A stretch of 64,000 bases of DNA. Origin: Micropterix aruncella (Eukaryota; Arthropoda; Insecta; Lepidoptera; Micropterigidae). This document shows positions 1 to 12,239 of the stretch, in pieces. The notes under the pieces were generated by a model that saw only the letters and a list, made by a program, of their open reading frames with translations, had not been told where the DNA came from and ran no database searches. The stretch's first letter is position 1, and each line of letters begins with the position of its first letter. The stretch is from NCBI GenBank assembly GCA_944548615.1, contig OX155955.1:18255721-18319720 (forward strand), in the 5' to 3' direction. The translations under genes and the position numbers were made by a program.

Positions 1-203
1 AAGTGTATAAGACGCAGAACAGTGCCCACCACGAGTTACTCCAACTACCTACTTGAATAGTGGAGTGCAAATGGAAATACAAGTGTTTGAAGATGGGTTG
101 AGTTGGATTTGAAATTGGAGATAGGACGTCCTAACACGGTCTGCTAATTGAATCTAGATAGATTAAGGTTTAGCCTTGCTAAATTAAATACCAAAAATAT
201 TTA
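1..203. other. Unassigned AT-rich edge
   Basis: No open frame, repeat or RNA signature is recognised in this edge segment. It ends with the A that precedes the TC end of the next element. Confidence 0.4.
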
Positions 204-942
204 TCTATACTAATATTATAAAGAGGTAAAGTTTGTGAGGTTTTAGGAAGAAGTAATCTCTGGATCTACTAAACCGATTTTGAAAATTCTTTTACCAATA
301 GAAAGCTACGTTATTTGTGAGTGTCATAGGCTATATATTAATCCGAATAATGAAAAGACTTTTTCGTGGTAGTCGGATTTGCAAAGTGAGTCAGAGAAAA
401 AACGGTCGAACGAAAACGTTTCTAACTAACGCTGCCTTAACGATGAGAGATATATGATTAAGTTCTAGAGAAAAGTTGTAGAGCTTAATAATGCCTACAA
501 AAAAGTCAGCGACAACATATGTGTAACTTTTATATTTAAGTCACAAAAAGTAATATTTTATAATAAAAAAATAATAGGTCATATTTATTGGTCATATTAT
601 CAACAATTATGAATTCCTATCAAAATAAGTAAATTTATCGTCTCAAGTATTTAAAGCAAAAGACTTTTCCCTTTTACTGCAAATAATTTCCCCTTTACTG
701 CATAAATGGTTAAAGAGATAAGACACTCACAAATAAGACACTCACAAGAAGACACTCACAAATAACGGCAATATAGTCAAATTGGCATGCAAATACATAC
801 ATACATATGCAGTAAAAATATATCTTTTCTTTTGGCGGTCGGGAAATAAATCATAGCACTCAGTACTAACCGAACCACACTCATAATTTCATCACAAGTA
901 AAAAGTTTTACCGCCCAATGAAGTGGGCATGGGTCAGCTAGT
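204..942 (+). mobile_element. Non-autonomous Helitron-like element
   Basis: The copy starts with TC (TCTATACTAATATTATAAAG) after an A and ends with CTAG before a T, the A-TC...CTRR-T arrangement of Helitrons. A short hairpin, GCCC...GGGC, lies about 15 bases before the 3' CTAG. No Rep/helicase frame is present, so it is non-autonomous. A second copy with the same design is at 43345-43699. Assignment to Helitrons rests on termini only. Confidence 0.6.
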
Positions 943-1473
943 TATATATATAACTGATAACCCGAATGTATACTAATAAAGAAAATAAATAAATAAATTA
1001 AAAAATGCCCCTACATTATTGATACGAATGAACTGAAAGACATATAAATTTTTCTTAAATTACGCCCTTAGTAAATTTAAATTTAAAATTTCATTGTCGT
1101 GAAATGACTTTCCGCCATCAATAAATAAAATAAAAATGAACATTAAGTGACGCGCGAATTTCCGAGTGTGACACAAAATACGTCATATCTCTTCACGGCC
1201 ATTACGCAATAATGATGATTTACGCTGCGCGTCAGAAGGCTTTCAGGGAACGTCCATATTTGCTCGCCAAAAAAATAATTAGAGAGAGAAAGGACGGCCG
1301 TTGATTATGACAAAATAACGGTCACAGGTGAATTAATATTTTTTGTTATTATTGTCGACTCACTATTCACTGTTCACTACATCCTTAAATGAAATACTGC
1401 TCGTAGGTATGACTCAATTTATTGCCAATTCACAAAAATACATTGGTAATTGAGATCGACCCCCCGACATCGC
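943..1473. other. Intergenic AT-rich DNA
   Basis: I see no supported gene or repeat here. A short GC-richer patch around 1140-1260 contains CG dinucleotides but no open frame worth naming. Confidence 0.4.
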
Positions 1474-2445
<972 letters not shown>

Positions 2446-2466
2446 ATTTTAAAAATTTTCAATTTA

Positions 2467-3614
<1,148 letters not shown>

Positions 3615-3654
3615 CTTTCTATTCTCTTTTTTTTGTATTAGTCTCTTTATATAG

Positions 3655-3749
3655 ATTAAGTTATGTAGCATCTGCTGTACTGTAGTTCCTGTAGGCAATA
3701 AGCTCACCTTTTCGTACGAATAAAGCGTTTTATTATTATTATTATTTTC
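3655..3749 (+). mobile_element. LINE 3' end with (TTA)n tail
   Basis: A short sequence containing GTAGGCAATAAGCTCACC and AATAAAGCGTTTTA, ending in a (TTA)n tail, matches the reverse-complement segment at 49945-50010. The pair looks like the 3' terminus of one LINE family. No coding part is left. Confidence 0.55.
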
Positions 3750-4655
3750 TATCGGAATTGAAACTACCTGTTGCAAACATTGACTTTGTATTATTTCTGC
3801 CATAATGGATTTTCTACACAATTATTAATGTAAATAATCATTCGCAATTGTATAGGCTGATTACATTTCAGAAATAATACGATTACAATGCCATATATTA
3901 GAAAAATTTGAACAATAAAACGCCCAATTATTATAAATTTTAACCTGTGTAACAAATTGAAATTATAACTTTAGGTAAATAATATTAAAGTAATAAGAGC
4001 TATGATTCAAAATTTCGTTTGGTATTATATTATTGTTTTATTTTGAGATAGGATAACGTATACGCATGTTTAGAACGCTATCTATTAGGCTACTGAATAT
4101 GAGAGAATATTAATCAATATTTAGAACAATGCGTGCCATCTACACGTTGCGTTCCACACTAAAATCCTAACTACCAAAACGTAGTCCGGCATTGATTTAT
4201 CTAATACCCTACATAATTAATAGTATTAGTAATAACGCAATGCCGATAATATCGCAATGTCGGTTTGTGGCTTATATCACGAATTATTGCGGATTATTGT
4301 AATACACTCTATAATGTTCGAAATTTCTAGCTGAATCATAATAAACAGATAATATGGCTCAATAATAATAAACAGATAATATGACTTGTGAATAACACGA
4401 TCGAGGCGAGGATAGCATGGAGAGAATATAAACAATATTATAGAAATTGACTCATTACATAAACTTAAGAATGGTGAAAACTGGAAACAAGCCATGTTTT
4501 TCATTTTATGAGAATAGTATCTCAGTATACCTAATTTTGTATGCTGGAATACCTAAACGCAGGTAGGTAGTCGTAGTTAGCGGATGTCATTTTTATCAGC
4601 ATTATTCGTCTAATGAAATCATGTAGCTTCAGAAAATGATTAAACAAATAGGTTT
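3750..4655. other. Intergenic; short GCCATCTA-type repeat
   Basis: No gene is seen. The stretch 3960-4160 shares phrases with 43270-43330 and 43800-43850 (AAATAATATTAAA...AGCTATGATT, GTGCCATCTACACG), so part of it is a dispersed repeat. Confidence 0.4.
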
Positions 4656-4693
4656 GTTGGAACCATGAGACCACTAGGTCTCATGGTTCCAAC
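4656..4693. repeat. Perfect 17-bp stem hairpin
   Basis: GTTGGAACCATGAGACC, a 4-base loop ACTA, then its exact reverse complement. There is no T-tract after it. It may be a tiny foldback remnant; function unknown. Confidence 0.8.
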
Positions 4694-4704
4694 ACTGAGT
4701 TTTT

Positions 4705-5110
4705 ACTAGACAACTATACAGCTGTTACTCTTTATAAAACAATTACTTCACTCTTATATGATTATAAGCTGTATAAGGATGGGTCTTGTAACCAATATAC
4801 AGTCTTTGGTGGAGTAAGGGTAATATAGTAGCTATTGCCTTGTTTGTTCTATAAAGGTTATTTATTCGACTACTATTCGGAGTGAATGACAACTATACAG
4901 CTGTTAGTTATAAAATGGTTATAAATTAGTATGCTTTATAGCGATTATACCACCGTTATTCAATTAAAAGGTTTTATACGACAAAATTATATGACTAAAA
5001 GGTAATATAAGCCAAATTTATATGACTATAAATGACACCTTTACATAGCCTAGAGTTAATCTGAACGCCTTTACATGACTTTTAGTCAGCTTAAAGCTAT
5101 ATTCGGCACT
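4705..5110. repeat. Short direct repeats
   Basis: GACAACTATACAGCTGTTA occurs near 4709 and again near 4887, and AAATTTATATGACTA is repeated between 4985 and 5030. This is a degenerate, internally repeated AT-rich block without coding potential. Confidence 0.5.
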
Positions 5111-5559
5111 TCTTATATGGCTTTTGTGCTTGTTGGGTTATGATTCACAAAACATGCCAAAACGTCCTGTATAAAGTGCGCGAGATTCTCTACTTAAATA
5201 TTTATGTATCTTAAGTCATAGTCAAATAAAATATTATTTACAAAATGTGGCTATCACTAAGATACATGAAGATACATACGATACATGACATAATATATGA
5301 CTTAAGATTATTGAATGTAAAATACCAACTTATTATAAAAACGACTGCGGTTAATATTATTTTTGAAGTGCAGATACTTAGGCACTAGGCACTAATTCTC
5401 CAAAGTTACAATTCATTAGTATTTTTTTTACATATTGAAATTTCGTTATAAATCTATCAAAAATAATGAAAGATGATGGCATAACCTATCTAAGGATGTA
5501 TAATATGGGCCCTTACGGGTCCATACCTGGTTACTTATTTGTTGCACTCAGGATAACCT
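5111..5559. other. Intergenic AT-rich DNA
   Basis: Nothing recognised. Confidence 0.4.
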
Positions 5560-5790
5560 TTCGTTCCCGCGGTACTATGCGCGGCGGCTCACGATAGCGC
5601 GTGGCGCAGTGTCGGTGAAAGACAGTGTGTTATCCGGTTGACGATTTAATGACGACTGTTGAGGGGGAAAGGCGCTCAAACGTTAGGTGTTTACATCGTG
5701 TACATCCGTTATCTGACTCGGATTTTCTACGCAGTGAAAACATACTGCGGCGGGAAAGTTTGAATTGTTATCTGGCGGGGTTAATGAAAT
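5560..5790 (+). promoter_or_regulatory. GC-rich patch, possible promoter or non-coding exon
   Basis: This patch is clearly richer in CG dinucleotides than its surroundings, and carries a 113-codon open frame (5625-5966) with no recognisable domain. Such patches can mark promoters or untranslated first exons in AT-rich insect genomes, but no TATA box, splice donor or conserved protein confirms it. Confidence 0.2.
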
Positions 5791-5966
5791 ATTGCAATCT
5801 GTGTGACGCAGTCTCCACAATGGATTGTAATAATCCTCAAAGTAATCATTTTTGTCTCATTTATATTTTCCCTCCATTTCTCAACGCAATCAATTTGCCA
5901 GTTCTTTTCAGTCGATTTACAATGTATGTTACATTTAAAAATTTCATACGTCACGAATATTTCTAG

Positions 5967-7985
5967 ATTTGAACGCTTTAAATATCAATTACTTTTTTAC
6001 AATTTTTAAAAAATAGTCAAGGAACACCTGTGCAGGGGAATTTGCAACTAATGGCACTTATGCATATGTGTGACTCTGTGACATTCATTTTGAGAAAATG
6101 GATATATAGTTCACTCGCCATGTTTCCCTTGACATGTCGTTCACCTGATATGTATTTCCCTCGCCAAGATCAATGACATTTTCTGACTAACACGATTTTC
6201 CAGAGAATTCTAATTATAAATAGAAGCGGTATGCATATTTATACACCTGCTGGTGGAGCATAAAAAGACCTTACTGCCGAGTCAGGTTTGTGCCAGATAC
6301 ACTGATTTGTTTGCCAGAACATTGGTGTGTTTATTTGTTAGCACATAATTACTACTACATCGTCTACGATCTGGTTTCGCTAAGCATAGCATTGTAAAAT
6401 ACTGGATCTCTTCACATTCATCGTATCGCCTATTATAGAATCTACTTGAAAGGGGAGACACTTGGAATGCCGTTCGTGCAGAATAATTTGAATTCGCATT
6501 TGACACGTCCTGTCAACCGCAGCTGTCAAGTGGGGTGTCGCCTCAACTGAAATACAATTAAATGTCAACTCGGATATTTGCCAGGCGAGCCGCGTCGTGC
6601 GTGACGTCACATAACCCACGGAACAGCAACAGTCCGATGACAGGCTGCAATAAGCAATCCGCCGTCCGCGCCGCTTTCAACGGTCAGGCGCATTATTAAT
6701 GCAACCGCTGGAGATAGTTGTGATGATGGATGGATTGGATAACGAGGTCACCTGGGTATTTTGTTTAAACCTTGTGGCGGATATTACCTAGTACACAGCG
6801 AGACGCATAACTACAGGAGCATAAATCTTATATAATCAAGTATTAAGTCTTAAGTCTTAATCAAAATACTAAATTGCGACATCATGACAACACTTCCAAA
6901 GGGTAACACTGTACATCAAACTAAATAAGAAAATTGTTTTATTTTTCTTTTGACATATCCGTAAAACTATGTTAACAGTTTTTAGTGTCGAAGATTATTC
7001 TACGTGAAACACTTTGTTGAAACTTATTCAATTTAGTGCTAAATTGTGGAAGCTTAGTCATTTAACTAAAGATAGCTTAGTCATTAACTAAAGAAAATAT
7101 CTGAATATCAGAAAGTTAAACATACTAATTTTGCTCGGTAATCAAGGCCTCAATGACAAAAAAGTTATAGACGACTTTCAACCGAGTTTTTCATATAATA
7201 ATATAATAACTACCTATATACAAAAACATTATATCCAAAAACATAATTTTCCAAAAATAAATAGTTTCATGTAGAGTTAACTCTTCAAATGATTATCTTA
7301 CTGTAGTAATATATCTACAGAAAAATGTATATATTAATAGTGAGTCGGATATGGTAACAAAAGAACCCTTTTTTATTTGTCTAATACAATCGCGGTAGGC
7401 CCGTTTCGCGGGAAGAAAAAGTAATAAAAGCTTTACATAAAGCACCTACATTAGCGAAACAAAAGTATAAACCTTTGGTTCGAAACAATGGTAATTCAAG
7501 TTAAGGGCTCACAATAAAACACTAACAAAAGACATTACGGTTGAGAAACAAAGAGTCGCGGATTCCGAGTTTCTAAAGGCATTAAAAATGAATCATTAGC
7601 AGGCAAAGTTAATCAATCGATCTGTTTGATATATTGGACATAAATATCACATACTTAGATAATCAAATCCAGACATGAAAAATGAACCCCATTGTATAAG
7701 TCTGTTCAATAATTGTATTGATATAATTGTATTGTACGATAAAATATGTAAGTGCTGATACACTACTTTAAAGATCAGATATTCAAAAATTCCACACATA
7801 AAAAAGAGGCTTCTAACTATCAATGTTTAAAATTTGAAATCGATGGAGTGAAAACTTATTTTGCAATATGTCGTTTAAAAATTCTTGTGTTGTTTTTTTT
7901 TTCAAAATCTATAAAACTGAACTTTGAGATGTGTTAAAGTTTCTCATTATGAAGGTATTGAAGGCAGCGCATATTTTTGGTATTA
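5967..7985. other. Intergenic
   Basis: No supported gene. 6480-6720 is locally GC-richer and contains TGACGTCA, a CRE-like palindrome, near 6601. The rest is AT-rich without recognised repeats. Confidence 0.35.
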
Positions 7986-7989
7986 AAAA

Positions 7990-8757
7990 ATGTTTTGGTG
8001 AAAGTACTCTCTCTGTTATGTCATAGTCAGGAACTGGGTGGCTGAGTTTAAACAGCGCCGTAGAAATGTCCAAGGTGAAACCCGACCCGAAAAGACGTCC
8101 GAAAAGCGCCACGACTCAGGAAATGATTTCTAAAGCTCAACATTGGGACATCGACGATTTAAATTATCAGATGTAGCTGACAATGTAAGCATTTATGTTG
8201 CCGCGTTTGCTTAATCTCGATCAAAAAAGAAACGTTTGGACCGTTTTAAGAGTAAATAAGCGGAATGTAGAGATTTGTAACAACAGATGAAGCACGGGTC
8301 CACCACCATACACCAGAAACAAAAATTAAATCAAAACAGTGGACAGAATCTAGGTGTTCGGCTCCAAGGAAAGCTAAAGCTATGAAATTGTCTGGGACAC
8401 TGATGGCATCTTTTGGAATGCAACGGGAATTTTCATGATATTCGATACACGGGGATTTCGAAATGTCAAACTATTACAGGAAAATACCACACTAACCTGT
8501 TACATATGCTACAAAAATGTATTCAACAAAAAAGACCATGTTTGGTTCGAAAAAAACATCTAACGCCAAGACAACGCAAGGGTTCACAAATCGGTTAAGA
8601 CTATGGTGACAACCAATAAATTACTCAACTATTTGTTGACGCTTCCACCTTAATCATCTGACCTAATACAATCAGACTTCCACCTGTACCTTAAGCTCAA
8701 AACTTTTTCAGAAGGACTAAATGCGTAGTACTTAGAGTAGACTATGTCGAAAAATAG
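7990..8757 (+). pseudogene. Mariner transposase relic (1)
   Basis: Segments in different frames match the order of a mariner transposase: a DPxxRPKSATTQEM-like linker near 8080, LLNLDQKRN near 8210, then TTDEARVHHHTPETK (first catalytic Asp region) and SKQWT near 8280-8345, SAPRKAKAMKLSG, PDYVEK-like end (VDYVEK then stop) at 8737-8757. Several frameshifts and in-frame stops, and loss of clean catalytic spacing, show it is long dead. Confidence 0.75.
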
Positions 8758-8964
8758 AAACAGTTTTTCCATTAAAAAATAAAAAAGGGACCGTTTTTGT
8801 GTAATCTGCCGTTATCATTTTGTTGGTAAACAACTGTTAAGTCGAACGCTTTTGAAGCTGGTGTGTGTTTGATTGTGACATCTATAAGTCCTTTTGTCGT
8901 ATCACGGTATATTTTTTTAATTTATTGATGCTTTTGCAAACTTTATATTTAAAAAAATATCGGT

Positions 8965-9345
8965 TAACAAGTAAGAATAAAAAACACGACTGCCGTTATA
9001 GAAAGTGAACTATTGTATCTATAATTATTTTTATTACGGTTTTATTTATGAAATATCCGGTATGTACTCAATCAGACCTTTCATTTGACACAAAACGATT
9101 TATTGATATTAATTTATTGACATTTGTACATTTCGGCATTTAGACAAATACTTACTTGATATTTGGGGAGTTAAGGTACTTCATAACACTTAGAATGACA
9201 TAACTATTCTAACAATACTATAAACTTCTAAATCGGTTCAAGCGTTTAAAAGTTATGGTAGAATAAAGAAACGGAAACATACATATATGAAACCTGAACA
9301 CATTACACTCCTTTTTTGTTTGGCAGTCGTGTAAAAATGGGATCA
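8965..9345 (+). repeat. Dispersed repeat family D, copy 1
   Basis: Shares long phrases with 62920-63220, such as TGGTAGAATAAAGAAACGGA, TTGATATTTGG and a terminal CACTCCTTTTTTGTTTGGCAG-like end followed by TCGTGTAAAA. The beginning also matches 18185-18330. No frame is present; probably a non-autonomous transposon or LINE UTR. Confidence 0.6.
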
Positions 9346-9660
9346 TATTTCCGAGATATATTTACAATGCAATCTCTCTCTAGAAAAATATCTACGTGTT
9401 ACGCGTTTTATTTAATTTTTTAGAATACTATTATGACCAATCAGTTATATTTATAATGCTATGATGACCAATTTTATTTATATATTGTAATATATTTTAT
9501 GTATGTAGTATTCTCTGTGGATGTGTATATCAATATATCTATATGTGTATATATTTATATCTATATAAATATCCAGTATTTATCCTATACCTATATATAA
9601 TATAAAATATTTATTATTTCAAATGGATTACATATATAATGCAGTGTAATGTCCGATCTA
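9346..9660. other. Intergenic, TA-rich
   Basis: Low-complexity TATA-rich sequence; nothing coding. Confidence 0.4.
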
Positions 9661-9661
9661 G

Positions 9662-9745
9662 CACAAGCGTAGCTCAGTGGAGCGACATGAGATATTTTTC
9701 AAATACACATTTCTGGTTAAATCTTGCTATGGGTTATTTTCTGCG
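9662..9745 (+). repeat. tRNA-like (SINE-head) remnant
   Basis: TAGCTCAGTGG fits an RNA polymerase III A box and GGTTAAATCTT, about 48 bases later, is a degraded B box. The acceptor stem does not pair well, so this is more likely a decayed tRNA-derived SINE head than a tRNA gene. Confidence 0.3.
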
Positions 9746-10140
9746 ATGTATGTTCAGTGTATTTTATGCTTAAGCTTTTATTTTAAATTTTCTTATTAAA
9801 CAAAACACCATTGAAATGATAGGTTCAAGCCGAAACAAAATTTAAATTAATATTAAGTAATTCACGCCAAGGCTAAGCAAATCACTTGTCACGCAATACA
9901 TTTTGAGCAGTGTTAGTTGGAGTGTCGGATCCGTATAAACATTTCGGCGTTTACCCGCCGCTACGCAGACATAATGCTCATCTAATATTCATAGTTAAAT
10001 AAGCCCACGTGGCGCGGCCCTCGAGAGAGAAACAAGCCTCATACATATTTCTTGATCAAGACGAGCCAGCAACTCCTTCGGAGAGTGCTTTTTCTTGAGT
10101 AGAGTTATTTTGAATGAGTGAGGCGATGCAATTTTAATTC
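9746..10140. other. Intergenic
   Basis: No supported features; slightly GC-richer from 9890 onward. Confidence 0.35.
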
Positions 10141-10144
10141 CACA

Positions 10145-10400
10145 CGGGAATGCATGGATGCGGAGGAGAGGTAGGCGTCGTAGAGCGAAGCATTACCATC
10201 GTTCCACAGGATAAACGAGATTGGTTAGACGCTCATCCCATCGCGCTACGCTTCAAAAGCCATATGATACCGCTACGACTTATCTACGTCGCTGTTAGGC
10301 TACTGCTACGCTATAACTATATATAACTGCTACGTCTCGCGACGCCTCTGCTACGCCTTACAGTACGACTCAAAGGATTCGTAGTGAAAACGGTTGGCAA
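10145..10400. repeat. Degenerate GCTACG minisatellite
   Basis: The hexamer GCTACG or close variants recurs about every 10-25 bp (for example 10246-10380), with shorter stretches at 10945-10965 and 12075-12130. This is a diffuse, degenerate tandem family rather than an exact array. Confidence 0.55.
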
Positions 10401-10904
10401 CAATCCTTGAATCCTTCTCTATCTCCAATACGTGGGACACACTTATATAATTGCGAATAATGGAAAAGACAGAAAGTAACAATTTTTTTTCAAATACTTT
10501 CCAATGCGTTTGCTTTACTTTTGCATCCACAAAAACGAGCTATTAAAACAGTAATTCGAATTCGATTACAAGGTAATTAAAGCGACCGCTTTGAACGTTT
10601 CAACAGCGTCTTCAAATACTTTAAACCGCTGACTACGCAACTTATCTGTGATTCTCGGAAATATAAAATAATAAATGGGATTCAAGCCAGGATTTTAAAG
10701 AAGATGGTCTGAACGACTCGATGATTTCCTGCTCCAAACTGAAAGGCATTTTTGAGCGGTGCAAGGAGTCACATTCATCAGTATAAATTAAAAATACAAT
10801 TTAAATTAAATGTTTTAATATTTATTTCTTTACTTATAATATTTTTTTAAATATTTTATAACATTATTTCCTTTATTTTAAATAGTACTAGACATATACA
10901 AAAT
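10401..10904. other. Intergenic
   Basis: No gene recognised; AT-rich towards 10900. Confidence 0.35.
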
Positions 10905-11430
10905 ATTTAAATTTTATTGTCACAGTGGAGGATTTTGCGACGTTTCGGATCACCGCTACGAAATTCGGTAATCATTTCACGTTCATGTAAAAGAATTGTC
11001 GCAACATGTCTTGATTTTGGGATAAACAAAGCGACCATTTTCCTCAATACACTGCGTCAAACGGAGTACCTACTTTCGAAGATAAAATCAGTTGATTGAT
11101 AATTTCTTTCGAACTCATAATGAGTATATCCACGATTCTTCACCTGAGACGATGCTAAAATCAACATTCGACATTCCATTCAAGCATTGCCGGGCGTGCC
11201 AATTAACAAAACTCTTTTATTATTTTAAGTCGAATTGGCCTGTATCCAATGGGAAACTAGCTTTCTGATGCCTAACTCATCATGCACAATTATTTGGATC
11301 ACAGTCATTTTAATGCTTAAAGATGTACAAATTGGCTCACATCCGATCTTTATGTTATAGTTTGTTGGTCGACCTACAGTTGGTACGGTGCTGAATACCA
11401 GCAATAAATTGTTGCTTGACAAGTTGATTC
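10905..11430 (-). pseudogene. Mariner transposase relic (2)
   Basis: Read on the minus strand, 11422 to 11225 encodes a helix-turn-helix end like VHDELGIRKLVSHW. Further frames then give SGEESWIY (DETWIY-like first catalytic region) near 11130 and RKMVALF...HVAT near 11050-10990. Gaps, stops and frameshifts separate these pieces. The KKM.A.F...HVAT signature differs from the other relics here, suggesting another mariner lineage. Confidence 0.7.
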
Positions 11431-12040
11431 ACTGTATTAAATAGAAACAAGCTCAGCGAGATATTATTCCTGAGATTCCTCTTCAAAAGTTAAATTTGTA
11501 TTTTAGAGTGGAAATTTTCGTCGACTAATAACTGTCATAGGTAAAAATGCCTGGGTAAAAAAAAAATGTGCTACAAACTTCTTCCGAATTATTACATTAC
11601 CAATCATTTTGACGTTTTCTAGCATAACATACAGTTCTAAACAAACTCCTAGATTTCTTCCGACTGAACACAATTGATGAAAATATAAATTGACGTGACT
11701 ATTCCATTTTACTTTCTGTGTTTTTATTTGTTTAGAACTGTGTTAGTTCGTGAAATAAGAAAAACCTAAAATTTAAATGGATGAAGTGCGCTTTCACGTG
11801 CCGGTTTATTCGTGACGTCTGAACTCATGACCCGGTTTATATTTTGGAAATCTATCAATATCTTTTGGGTATAACAGAGGTCATTTTCTATGTATTTGAC
11901 CAAATTTTCTTAAATACGAAAGTTCATAATTTAGAAGTTAATTTGGTAGACTATTGATGTATATCAAATACATAAAAGAAATCTTACGAAGTATCAAAAA
12001 CATGATCGAATCGTAAGTTCTGGCGCCACAAATACACATC
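11431..12040. other. Intergenic upstream of carboxypeptidase gene
   Basis: AT-rich, without a recognised promoter motif. The gene's promoter and any upstream untranslated exon should lie here or further upstream. Confidence 0.35.
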
Positions 12041-12049
12041 AGATCCAGG

Positions 12050-12135
12050 AAAGTACGGACCCGTTTCGCACACCGCTACGCTTTCGCTACGTTTCAGCTA
12101 CGTCTCCGCTAAGCCCCCACTACGTCACCGCAACT
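12050..12135. repeat. Degenerate GCTACG repeat, second block
   Basis: CGCTACG-type units recur about every 10-12 bp (CCGCTACGCTTTCGCTACG and following). It is the same diffuse family as 10145-10400, immediately upstream of the carboxypeptidase start. Confidence 0.6.
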
Positions 12136-12192
12136 AATACAGTAACCTAATATTTTTTTTTCTAGGTCTGCCGTTGATCTTAATAAGAAGCC

Positions 12193-12239
12193 ATGGGGCA
12201 AATCATATTACTAATCCTTCTGGTATGCGTACCTAGACA
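12193..12239 (+). CDS. Carboxypeptidase exon 1
   Basis: Starts at the ATG in GAAGCCATGG, a good Kozak context, and encodes the signal peptide core. The donor is GTGAGT at 12240; the exon ends two bases into a codon. The 12150-12165 T-tract and CTAG could be a 3' splice site for a 5' UTR exon. Confidence 0.85.

Noticed and set aside
6601..6608. TGACGTCA as a functional CRE site
   Set aside because: A single octamer in unannotated DNA with no promoter evidence.
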